Below, in pieces: positions 30,875-41,600 of a stretch of DNA of 64,000 nt. The stretch covers positions 6,579,908 to 6,643,907 of the forward strand of contig NC_087082.1 of assembly GCF_026151205.1 (NCBI RefSeq). The letters are read 5' to 3'. The notes under the pieces are model-generated. The model was given only the letters and a program-made list of their open reading frames with translations, had not been told where the DNA came from and searched no databases. This DNA comes from Bolinopsis microptera (Eukaryota > Ctenophora > Tentaculata > Lobata > Bolinopsidae). The stretch's first letter is position 1; each line of letters starts with the position of its first letter. The position numbers and the translations under genes were made by a program.

Positions 30875-31975
30875 CTATAATTCTTTTAACTGCAGATCTC
30901 TTGTCGCTGCAGATTTAGACTTAGCACTCTCAAGTCGTCGCACTAGAGCCAGGAGATGGTGCCTAAGTTTCTCTCCCCGAGAAATGAAAACCAGCGGTTC
31001 CAGAACTGCGTGGACTACATGTATCACTGTACTAAAATAATAGGTCACAACCTTAGCACCGCGAACAGCCTGGAATCTGTGTTTTTGAGATGTTGGTGCT
31101 ACGTACACGGAGAAGTAAAATGTCTCGTAAGCACCCTTTGTGATGAAACATAGCGATGAGAGAATCAGGATGGTTACAGTCAGCCTGGCACTAGTGCTGT
31201 CACGTACTTGTGCTACCTTGCATCTTTTCCGTCCTTTTTTAGTTATCACCCAGCACTGGTGCAGAGACGCTACAAACATGATCACTGCCGGCACGATCAT
31301 GAACAACATCATCAAACTGAACGTAACCTCCTGATCAATACCAGGGTGTGTGTCAGTATTACAAAGAGTCATGTTGCTTCTTGTGTTTAAGAAAAAGCAC
31401 GTACCCTGACCTGGCTGAGGAAAACGAAATAGTTCCCGGATGTCTGCTTTCCTCTTTATCGGACTCATTTCACTCCCGTGTTCCCCTCCCAGATGAACCA
31501 CGTCTAGTGTCCCTATAGTCAGCCACACTGCGTAAAACACCGCAAAGACGGAGAGAATGACGCGCCAGCTGATCCTCTGGAACGGTCTCTGTATGTTGAT
31601 TGATCTGACCACGGAGAGGACGAGGTTGTGGAGCATGGACCCTCTGGTGACTATACTGTAGATCACGTATCCGCTGACTATCAAACTTTCGCTTTCGTAG
31701 TCAAAGAGAATGTTGTCCTCGCTATTCATGTCTAGAATGAGGACTGTTGCTTGGAGAATTGCCAGAGTGCAGGTTATTATGTTACAGATGGACATTATGG
31801 TGTAGAGAAACGGCACGGTTTTCCCACGGTTTGGTCTTTGGAGATAGTATAAGGCTACGATGGTGTTGAGGCAAACCCCAGTTGATCCTACGAGTAGATT
31901 AATCACTACTGTTGCTGAAGTTATAGCTTTCGAGTTCGGACCTAGGATTAAGTGACGATTCCTTTGCTCTGCCAT
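30875..31975 (-). CDS. Rhodopsin-type seven-transmembrane receptor (366 aa, single exon)
   Basis: An intact frame runs from ATG to TAA with seven hydrophobic segments at about residues 20-45, 54-80, 97-122, 136-158, 222-250, 270-293 and 312-338. The class A plan is recognisable (GSTGVCLN in TM1, a long second outer loop, a basic short C-tail), but signature residues deviate. The D/E-R-Y at the end of TM3 is VVRS, no TM3 cysteine is evident, and NPxxY in TM7 is replaced by EPLVF. An N-glycosylation site (NMT) lies in the second outer loop. Ligand and coupling cannot be told. Single-exon structure is common for receptors of this class. A 1.46-kb minisatellite begins about 170 bp upstream of the start codon. 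Confidence 0.8.
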   Translation of the reverse strand: MAEQRNRHLILGPNSKAITSATVVINLLVGSTGVCLNTIVALYYLQRPNRGKTVPFLYTIMSICNIITCTLAILQATVLILDMNSEDNILFDYESESLIVSGYVIYSIVTRGSMLHNLVLSVVRSINIQRPFQRISWRVILSVFAVFYAVWLTIGTLDVVHLGGEHGSEMSPIKRKADIRELFRFPQPGQGTCFFLNTRSNMTLCNTDTHPGIDQEVTFSLMMLFMIVPAVIMFVASLHQCWVITKKGRKRCKVAQVRDSTSARLTVTILILSSLCFITKGAYETFYFSVYVAPTSQKHRFQAVRGAKVVTYYFSTVIHVVHAVLEPLVFISRGEKLRHHLLALVRRLESAKSKSAATRDLQLKEL

Positions 31976-32145
31976 AACCCTACGATTGTAATAATATCAA
32001 TTATTTGAAATTGTAAAAGCTTTTTAAATTATTCTATTTAATTTTGAAAAGCAAATAAGAAAGTCGTATTCGTATACAAACTTGGAAACTTACGTATATA
32101 TATCACTGTCAGGGTATCAACTGGAAATGCAAAGATCAAGCTGAC

Positions 32146-33602
32146 ACGGTAACCAGTACGCGGTAACCAGTACGCGGTAACCAGTACGGTAACCAGTACG
32201 CGGTAACCAGTACGCGGTAACCAGTACGGTAACCAGTACGGTAACCAGTACGGTAACCAGTACGGTAACCAGTACGGTAACCAGTACGGTAACCAGTACG
32301 GTAACCAGTACGGTAACCAGTACGGTAACCAGTACGGTAACCAGTACGCGGTAACCAGTACGCGGTAACCAGTACGGTAACCAGTACGCGGTAACCAGTA
32401 CGCGGTAACCAGTACGGTAACCAGTACGGTAACCAGTACGGTAACCAGTACGGTAACCAGTACGGTAACCAGTACGGTAACCAGTACGGTAGCCAGTACG
32501 GTAGCCAGTACGGTAACCAGTACGGTAACCAGTACGGTAACCAGTACGGTAACCAGTACGGTAACCAGTACGGTAGCCAGTACGGTAACCAGTACGGTAG
32601 CCAGTACGGTAACCAGTACGGTAACCAGTACGGTAACCAGTACGGTAACCAGTACGGTAACCAGTACGGTAACCAGTACGGTAACCAGTACGGTAACCAG
32701 TACGGTAACCAGTACGGTAACCAGTACGGTAACCAGTACGGTAACCAGTACGGTAACCAGTACGGTAACCAGTACGGTAACCAGTACGGTAACCAGTACG
32801 GTAACCAGTACGGTAACCAGTACGCGGTAACCAGTACGCGGTAACCAGTACGGTAACCAGTACGGTAACCAGTACGGTAACCAGTACGGTAACCAGTACG
32901 GTAACCAGTACGGTAACCAGTACGGTAACCAGTACGGTAACCAGTACGGTAACCAGTACGGTAACCAGTACGCGGTAACCAGTACGCGGTAACCAGTACG
33001 GTAACCAGTACGGTAACCAGTACGGTAACCAGTACGGTAACCAGTACGGTAACCAGTACGGTAACCAGTACGGTAACCAGTACGGTAACCAGTACGGTAA
33101 CCAGTACGGTAACCAGTACGGTAACCAGTACGGTAACCAGTACGGTAACCAGTACGGTAACCAGTACGGTAACCAGTACGGTAACCAGTACGGTAACCAG
33201 TACGGTAACCAGTACGGTAACCAGTACGGTAACCAGTACGGTAACCAGTACGGTAACCAGTACGGTAACCAGTACGGTAACCAGTACGGTAACCAGTACG
33301 GTAACCAGTACGGTAACCAGTACGGTAACCAGTACGGTAACCAGTACGGTAACCAGTACGGTAACCAGTACGGTAACCAGTACGGTAACCAGTACGGTAA
33401 CCAGTACGGTAACCAGTACGGTAACCAGTACGGTAACCAGTACGGTAACCAGTACGGTAACCAGTACGGTAACCAGTACGGTAACCAGTACGGTAACCAG
33501 TACGGTAACCAGTACGGTAACCAGTACGGTAACCAGTACGGTAACCAGTACGGTAACCAGTACGGTAACCAGTACGGTATCCAGTACGGTAACCAGTACG
33601 AT
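32146..33602. repeat. 12-bp minisatellite, about 120 copies
   Basis: The unit is CGGTAACCAGTA, with occasional 14-bp variants (extra CG) and AACC-to-AGCC changes. The unit length gives long artificial open frames in two minus-strand frames (repeating Y-R-T-G and W-L-P-Y), which are not genes. Confidence 0.95.
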
Positions 33603-33747
33603 AACAGCACACCTGTGATTCTAACAAAGCTAATAATGTTGTGCTATTTAACAGTAACAAGATACTGATAACGTTGTGTTTAACAAGGTAACAATCAGTA
33701 GCATCAGGTTGAGAGCAAGAGATCTTGTTGTCACTAAGTCATAAGTT

Positions 33748-33840
33748 CGGTAACCGGTACGGTAACCGGTACGGTAACCGGTACAGTAACCGGTGCAGTA
33801 ACCGGTACAGTGACCGGTACGGTAACCAGTACAGTCACTG
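33748..33840. repeat. 12-bp minisatellite, GGTAACCGGTAC type
   Basis: About eight copies of a sister unit differing from the large array by CCAGT to CCGGT. Confidence 0.85.
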
Positions 33841-34075
33841 TCACGTATACTACCGAAGACTGAACATGTCCCCTGTGAGACTGTGATGTGCCATAATTTG
33901 ATTTTAAACGGTGCTCTGCTTTCAAATCTTCCACCTGACGAACATAATGAACTTCTTAGCAACCGCAACAAAATAAGAAAGTAAGTTGTTCCGCTTTTAA
34001 AGATATGATACAGATCATTCGGTTATAATTACTATGTGATAGCTTTACTAGGCAATCCAGTAGTGTGGCATAACA

Positions 34076-34425
34076 CGGTTAACGCACGGTTAAGGCATAG
34101 TTAAGGCACAGTTAAGGCACGGTTAAGGCACGGTTAAGGCACGGTTAAGGCACAAGGGTTACATAAGGCACGGTTCTTAAGGCACGGTTAACGCACGGTT
34201 AACGCACGGTTAAGGCACGGTTAAGGCACAAACTCCCAGTTACCATAGTTACACTCCCAGTTACCATAGTTACACTCCCATTTACCATAGTTACACTCCC
34301 AGTTACCATGATTACACTCCCAGTTACCATAATTCCACTCCCAGTTACCATAGTTACACTCCCAGTTACCATGATTGCACTCCCAGTTAACATAGTTACA
34401 CTCCTAGTTACCATAGTTACACTTA
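34076..34425. repeat. Two adjoining minisatellites (11 bp and 21 bp)
   Basis: About 34076-34230 is built of GGTTAAGGCAC. About 34231-34425 is built of CCAGTTACCATAGTTACACTC, whose complement again contains GTAAC. Confidence 0.85.
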
Positions 34426-34429
34426 TAAG

Positions 34430-35020
34430 CTTATAAACCAGCTCAACCTCGTTTATAACTGATCTTTACAACAGGCTAGTTGTGTTATCCAATAAAACTA
34501 AATTCTCTTTCTGGACGAAATCTAAAGTTAAAGAATTTATAAAACGCCAACAAATAGTTAAGAACTTAATATAAATATAAGGCTTCTGTGTCTGGTATAT
34601 TCTGCACCTGCTTCTCGTCCCGGATTGAATTAATACACGTGAGATTTATCTAATCGGTCAGCATGCCCCCTCCCACATAGAATAATTAGTTATAGCTTCA
34701 CAGCTGTGATTTCTGCTGTAATTAACTAAAGTTAGGGGGCTTGTAATTCAACATGCACCTGAAGAGGACAACCTGATCTTATAGCTGTAATCAGGAAACA
34801 TGCTAAGAGTTTATTACCACCATCATTCAACCATGGAGTGGCCCAAAAATACATGGTAGATTTCTGATTGTAAGTGAGATAGGACGATTAGTTTAATAAG
34901 TATAAATTTGGACAGACATCCCTCGGTTGCTCTAAATAGAGCCCTCGCGGCTCGCGCTTGCAGTAGCGTGCTCCCGCTGAAGGCGTCACGTTATAAGTTT
35001 TAGGGTTGTTAGGCTCAGGA
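34430..35020. other. Noncoding stretch
   Basis: No gene was recognised. A short motif near 34935-34975 (GAGCCCTCGCGGCTCGCGCTTGCAGTAGCG type) resembles one at 50240-50295. Confidence 0.4.
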
Positions 35021-35022
35021 TC

Positions 35023-35281
35023 GGCCAAAGTGCAAAGTAACTGCTGTTAGCTGCTGCAAACTACTGCTCATGCTAACTGCTGCTCACTGCTGCTAACTGC
35101 TGCGACAGCTGCAGTTAGCAGCAGTTAGCAGCAGTTAGCAGCAGTTAGCAGCAGTTAGCAGCAGTTAGCAGCAGTTAGCAGCAGTTAGCAGCAGTTAGCA
35201 GCAGTTAGCAGCAGTTAGCAGCAGTTAGCAGCAGTTAGCAGCAGTTAGCAGCAGTTAGCAGCAGTTACTTTGCACTTTGGC
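35023..35281. mobile_element. Hairpin element with simple-repeat arms
   Basis: The ends GGCCAAAGTGCAAAGTAACT and AGTTACTTTGCACTTTGGCC are perfect inverted repeats. The interior is a 10-bp repeat (GCAGTTAGCA, about 16 copies) facing a shorter complementary run (GCTGTTAGCTGCTG, TAACTGCTGC). The whole sequence could fold back. No clear target duplication was found, so mobility is inferred only. Confidence 0.6.
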
Positions 35282-36120
35282 CCTCCTGTGATGAGTAAGC
35301 TGTAGGATTGTGAAAGTAAGCTATACCAATTACCAATGTATATTATTTTTCACGCTGATTCCGAATAAAACCTGTAAATTACGTAGCATGAAGTAATTTC
35401 AATAAAATTAATTGTAAAATATGTGATACAATGTCAATAAAATCATGCATCTAAAATCGTGGGTTTCATGGCAAAATGGATGCTCTAAAGTTTTAAAAAT
35501 TCGAAGGAGAGTGTCTTCATAGTTATAATAATTAGCTAAAAAGAAATAAACATAGGTCACTAGTCATTTTTAGAATAAACTGTCCATATGCTATATATAT
35601 ATATATATATATAATAGTGTTAGTTCACAAAATAACTGTGATTAAATCTTATTGTCCAGGTAACACAAAGTCCAACAGTTCCAACTGCTCTGATCTACTT
35701 GATAAAGAAACGTACTACAATTCCAACTACTGATGATTCTTTCAAAGAAATTTCTAATAAAACAGTAAACTCAGTGTCAACAATTTAAAATGAAATTAAA
35801 TAAATTGCGTTACGACATTTGACTGTTAATTGTCCCAAGAAATCGATTGGGTATTTGACCAAAACCCATACTCATGGGTAAATGAATGGGAAAAGCGAGC
35901 GACCGATTTCATTCTCGGTATTATTTTGCATTTGATTATTCAAATTGATACCATTTCGTTTTGTTTGGGAAAGAGAGACACTGGCAGCGGTCCACTCTAC
36001 CCAACTATGGGTTTTGATCAAATTGTTTTCAATTTATTTGTGGTAACCACTAACAGTACAGTAACTGACACGGTAACCAGCACTGCAGTAACCGGTACAT
36101 TGTACAATATTGTATTGTAT
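35282..36120. other. Noncoding AT-rich stretch
   Basis: No coding sequence was recognised. It includes an (AT)n run at 35592-35612. Confidence 0.4.
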
Positions 36121-36125
36121 CAGGT

Positions 36126-36770
36126 GCCATCGTGAGGTCACGTGGCTATAAAGTATAACGTCTCAAGCTACTTGATCATGCCTTATATGAAATAATATAG
36201 TGTATCGCGTGTAATTGGATCCAATTATAGGAGCTGCGCAATTATTATTACCTTCTGAAACCCAGCATGGAGCTGGGCCAGATAAGAGATTTGAAAATAG
36301 AAGGATTATTTGTTCAGCGTCCTATGTTTTTGAGGACGCTGAACACGATAAAACTGGTTATAATTATCATACTTCAGGGCAAATTGCTTTAAAATTGCAT
36401 TTGAATATCATAAATATTATTATAAGCTAAGCGGCTTATCGGGTGGCACCAGTCTCTCTGCCGAATCTCAGTAATTGTAAGCAACGACGTCACTTGTTCT
36501 CAGCTAATAATCGGGCTTATGAAGGAAAGATCTCAATTTCAGAAGACGAAAGAAATTTATCCAAATATTTGCTTAAGATTAACGAATACGGATTTCTGCT
36601 GGGTTCAGAAGGTGATACCTGATCAATATGCAGCAGTGATTGCGCAGCTCCTATAATTGGATCCAATTACACGCGATACACTATATTATTTCATATAAGG
36701 CCTGATCGAGTAATTCGAGTTCGGAGAGCAAGCTCTGGTGACGTCACAGCCACGTGACCTCAGGTTCATA
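36126..36770. mobile_element. Inverted-repeat element (about 640 bp)
   Basis: About 36126-36243 and 36637-36770 are inverted copies sharing TGAAATAATATAGTGTATCG, CGTGTAATTGGATCCAATTA and TAGGAGCTGCGCAAT, with TGAGGTCACGTGGCT at the outer ends. The interior of about 390 bp has no transposase. Ends and target duplication are not resolved. Confidence 0.6.
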
Positions 36771-36809
36771 ATCACGTGACCTTATACCCAATCAATTGGG
36801 TTCTGGCCT

Positions 36810-37020
36810 GATCAGCCCCCTGTCACCCGATCTTGAGGTGACGTACGGCACCTCGTTGACCCAATCAATGTCTGAAAGGCTGCAAATTTTCACATGCCAA
36901 ATTCACAAGATTCTTAAAGAGTTGTGCGAGATGACGATACATAGAGGTCGCAGAATTATGAGGATTAACAGATCCTGGTGGAACCTAAGCGATCCATGAT
37001 ATCACGACAGGCCCTACTAT
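36810..37020. repeat. Dispersed repeat copy (inverted relative to 13290-13500)
   Basis: It contains the same landmarks as the 13.3-kb copy in inverted order (TGTGCGAGATGACGATACAT, CATGATATCACGACAGGCCC). It directly adjoins the inverted-repeat element on its left and may belong to it. Confidence 0.65.
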
Positions 37021-38011
37021 AACTTGTAAACCCCAGAAGTTTCCAGTATCGTCATGAATAGATATACTTAATACTTACTGAGCTTGGTGTCACTTGGCCA
37101 TGAGAAAAGCTGGAATTGACATTTTTGTGTTTTATACTTTGACAGTGGATTGGTTATTTATAAAGTTAAAATAACCAAAAATGTATTAGTAATGTGGTTC
37201 AATTACACTTTATGTCTAGTAGTTTTTTGTTTTGTTTTGATGAATGTCTTTTGTTGGTTTAAAGAATTAAAATCATACATTCAGAATGAGGGTTAAATCA
37301 TTTAATTACATTTTAACTAATAATATTAATAATTATACATGATAACAGCTACTTGATAAAAAGAAACTGCTTAAATTCACTAATATTTACAAACGAACGA
37401 GCAATATTCACGCGTATCATGCTCATGTCTCTAAAATACCCGAATAATAAAGTTTAACCCTCAAATATTGCTCCTTTATCAAATAAAGCACTACAGAAAG
37501 CTAAATAATCAAGAGCTTCATATGGGGCTTTATTACCACTGTAACGTGGAATCTTTTTTATACAGAACTGGGCGTCCTGAAATTATATTTCAGTTAACAA
37601 ACACTTTAGTAAAACTTAGAACAATACGTTCTGGAATAAGTTAAGATTAAGAGGTAGGATAAGAGCAATTTAATTATTTATTAGTTATAAGGGTTTAACT
37701 AACTTTCGGTTTTACACGTTAATGCACTGCGAGCAGAACTGATTCGTCTACCAACTAATTTTATTTTTCTAGTTTAGTTAGTTTTCATCCGGCCACACAG
37801 TATGCAATTTATATTGCAGTACCAATTTTCCATAAGTAATAATGTATAAAAATAGTTTCATTGTAATAATACATCAAAATAATTTCATTGTAATTTTGCA
37901 TGGATGAAATGTATAAACGGTTAATTTATGTATATAATAATTAATTGAATTTTCAAATAAAAAGTATATCTGTGCATGCTGTAAATGTGTAAATACTGTT
38001 GTTACACTTGC
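37021..38011. other. AT-rich stretch; expected last spectrin exon not found
   Basis: The gene on the right ends here at a GC donor, so a final exon with the last EF-hand and stop is expected on the minus strand, but none was recognised. If the GC donor is not used, translation would run on to a stop at 37874 and give a nonconserved tail. Confidence 0.4.
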
Positions 38012-38628
38012 CTGAGCTGAAAGGTGGTCTCTGAGCTCTCTCGGGAGAATGTAATCTCTGCCCCCTGTCGTCGTCATCAACTTGAACGAGTTAATTAGTT
38101 CAGATTTTGAAGCGATTGTACTCTTTCTGGCTGACATCACCATGAACTGAACATACTCGTCTATCGAAATGAATCCTGACCTGGGGTTACCATGGTTACA
38201 CTACTAGTTAGCATTCCCGGGCTAAACAGCTCAACACATGAATACTTAACGTGAATATTATGACTTTATGAGTGTAAATCACACCTCCACTAATCTTACA
38301 CGAATCTCAATATACTTATCAGGAAAGTTGGAGAGAGTTCACCTGTTAATCCAATGAAAAATGTTAAATCAGTTTCCTCTTGTTCAACGATATATCGCGG
38401 CAAAATCAGTTATCAGTAAGATAAGTAAGGAATATTCCAACCTGTCAAGGTCTATAATGTCGAGGATAGATTGGAACTTTACATCATTCACTCCCTCCTC
38501 AGGTCCCACGTCGAATCCTAATATTCTGAGGCACCGTTTGAACTCCGTGTATTCAAGTCGCTGAGACTTATCCTCGTCAAACTTGAAGAAAGATGAACGA
38601 ATCTCCTGCATTTCCTCTTGCGTGATAT
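38012..38628 (-). CDS. EF-hand exons of the spectrin-like gene
   Basis: Exon 38628-38442 encodes DITQEEMQEIRSSFFKF, the loop DEDKSQRLEYTE and a second helix ending in DIIDLDR. Exon 38180-38012 completes a loop (DLDRSGFISIDE) and the EYVQFM helix. The first loop keeps D, D, S and E at calcium-coordinating positions and so may bind calcium; the second has D, D, S and E as well. The last helices expected in alpha-spectrin (AEYC-type) are missing from the visible sequence. Confidence 0.8.
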
Positions 38629-41600
38629 CTGCAGACAGTGATATTAAAAGTTTTAAAAAGCTGGAATGAGTAGCATGTTGTTAATTAACCATTAAATTAA
38701 CCATGTACTCTGGTAGCTGTGTTTTCGCTTTTTTGGTAATGGTATGATATCAACATTTCTGTGCATCGAACAAGTTTTAAGCTAACATCAGCGCTGAAAA
38801 TTTGCAGGAAGGCTGAAATGACATTGGTTACTGCATAGCCCTATGCCAATGAATGCAAAATCTTTACTGCGGTATCCATGAGGTGCATGTTACCTGCAGT
38901 ATCCATGGTTACCTGCAGTATCCATGGTTACCTGCAGTATCCATGGTTACCTGCAGCATCCATGGTTACCTGCAGCAGCCAGCATCCATGGTTACCTGCA
39001 GTATCCATGGTTACCTGCAGCATCCATGGTTACCTGCAGCATCCATGGTTACCTGCAGCATCCATGGTTACCTGCAGCATCCATGGTTACCTGCAGCATC
39101 CATGGTTACCTGCAGCATCCATGGTTACCTGCAGCATCCATGGTTACCTGCAGTATCCATGGTTACCCGCAGTAGCCATGGTTACCCGCAGCATCCATGG
39201 TTACCTGCAGCATCCATGGTTACCTGCAGTATCCATGGTTACCTGCAGCATCCATGGTTACCTGCAGCATCCATGGTTACCTGCAGTATCCATGGTTACC
39301 TGCAGCATCCATGGTTACCTGCAGTATCCATGGTTACCTGCAGTATCCATGGTTACCCGCAGTAGCCATGGTTACCTGCGGTATCCATGAGGCGCATGTT
39401 ACCTGCAGTATCCATGAGGTCTAGCTCCTGCTGGACCCGCTGTTTCAGTGTTCTGACCAAATGTTCCACAGACATCAGATCCTGTTCCAGGCTGTGAATA
39501 CTGTGTTCTGTGTAGTTGTTCTTCTGCATCGCGTCCAAATCTGAACCTTGGTTGGAATAGGCTCTGTCTGAGTGATAACATAAAACACTCTAGACCCTCT
39601 AGACCCTCTAGACCCTCTAGACCCTCTAGACCCTCTAGACCCTCTAGACCCTCTAGACCCTCTAGACCCTCTAGACCCTCTAGACCCTCTAGACCCTCTA
39701 GACCCTCTAGACCCTCTAGACCCTCTAGACCCTCTAGACCCTCTAGACCCTCTAGACCCTCTAGAACCTCTTGCTAGGGTCTTTAATATCATCAATTGTT
39801 TCAACCCCAACAGTCGGCATTAGACTACAAAAACAGTGTTTATTACCAAGTTTAAGCTCCAGTATACGAAGATGTTCCTTAACTTTTCTCAGTTCTGTTT
39901 GCCTTTTCTTCAGGAACCCTAGCTTCTCTTCGGGGTACCCCTCTGTAATAAAAGCTTTAGTTCAAACAATTGTTTGTTAATTCAGTTTGAACGAGCAAAA
40001 ATTGAGCTCCATTCTTAAAAAAGAATTCAAAATATGAATTTGATAGACAAGTATAAGGGCAACGTAAAGTAAAAATATATTTCTTCTAGGGTGCGATACC
40101 AATAAGGTTCATGCAGTCGTCTCGGAGGTGAGATATTTGATCGTGGATTTGGTTTGTGTAATCAGCGTAGGTTCTTTCGTTTCTGTCAAGTGTTTCTTGT
40201 CGGTGGAGGTCGTTCGAGAGTGCGTATCCGTGTTCCCGGATCCTATCGGGTGGAAAGAGTTCAAATGCAGTAGCTACATTTGGTTGATAGCTGATGAACT
40301 TCGATGTCAGGACAAGGTATAAGTTATTTGTAAAATATGAATTCTAACCGGTTTTGAATGTTTTTCCACAGCATGTCGATCTCAGGGAAGGTAATCCAGG
40401 TGTAAGGGTTTTGGTACAGTCCGTGACACCTAATGTTCGGATTAAACAGACTAATGTTCGGATTAAACGGACTAATGTTCGGATTAAACGGATTAAACGT
40501 AAATTAGTCCGTGACAACTGACACCTAATGTTCGGATTAATCGAATTAAACGTAAATTGGTCAGGGGGAGCCTTAACACTCTTGGCTTAACAATTATACA
40601 AGAATGAATCTTCAAAAAAACGAAACAGAAAATAAAACGTGCAAAGAAATGAGACCTAATGTTTTTGTCCATCTCCCTCAGTTCCTTGTAGACTCCGCTT
40701 TTGTCACTCAACTCCTCATGTATGTCCTTCAAAGGAGTTTTCAACTCCTTCGCCTCCTTCAGACTAAGTGAGAATTGCAGGTTATCGAATGGTAATTAAG
40801 TGTGAATATCGGCATCATCCACCCCAGCAAACAACCATCAACAACAATAAAGTAATTAGGAAAACAACTAAACCTGTTGGAAAAGACTCCGTCAGTGCAG
40901 TACTCTTCCACATCCTCAATCCATCTGGTCAGCTGACCAGCTAGATTACTGTACTGCAAGAACATTACATCCAACTGGTTCTCATAGACGTCCATATTCG
41001 TGTTTATCTGGTTAAGGGTCAGCTGTCCTTGGTTCCGTAGCTGGTTGTGGTAGTCCAAGGCTCTCTGGAGGGAATGGCTCAGTGGGATGACTTCTTCAAG
41101 AACTGCCGGGTCTCTGGCCTGGATTGCTTCTACATCATGAAATAACTTATTTATGGTTACAGAAGAGGCTTTTATCTTTTCGTCGAGAGGGCGTATTTGT
41201 TTGAGTCTTAGTGAAGCCATACTCAAATCACGGCACCGATCAATGACTAGAATTTTCTTCAGGATTGTGGAATCATACAAGATATTTTCTTCGATCCGCC
41301 TAACTACTCTTGCTCGTTCTAGTAAACTGTCAACAAGACCCTTGTTTTCTCCGATTTCCGACCTTAAAGTTTCGTAGACGTCCGTGACCTTGACAGAGTT
41401 GGACTGGATTTCCTCCTCGACTGATTCTTCATTTTCAGTGAGTTTTTCTTTATCTTCCATTATCTTATCATATTGAGCTCCAAACTCTTTTGCTGCTACC
41501 ACTAATAAGTTCATCTGCTTTTGTTTTGAGGTTAGAGAAGGAACAGAGTTTTCTTCAATGTTTGGATCCACTTCCGACAAAAGCTGGCTGACCTGATCTA

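Noticed and set aside
32038-33660. Two long open frames (540 and 497 codons) on the minus strand
   Set aside because: They only translate the 12-bp array; a unit divisible by three has no stops in some frames. No unique coding sequence is present.
38853-39424. Three overlapping plus-strand frames reading YLQHPWLPAASMVTCSIHG
   Set aside because: Translation of the 19-bp minisatellite, which has no stops in any plus frame.
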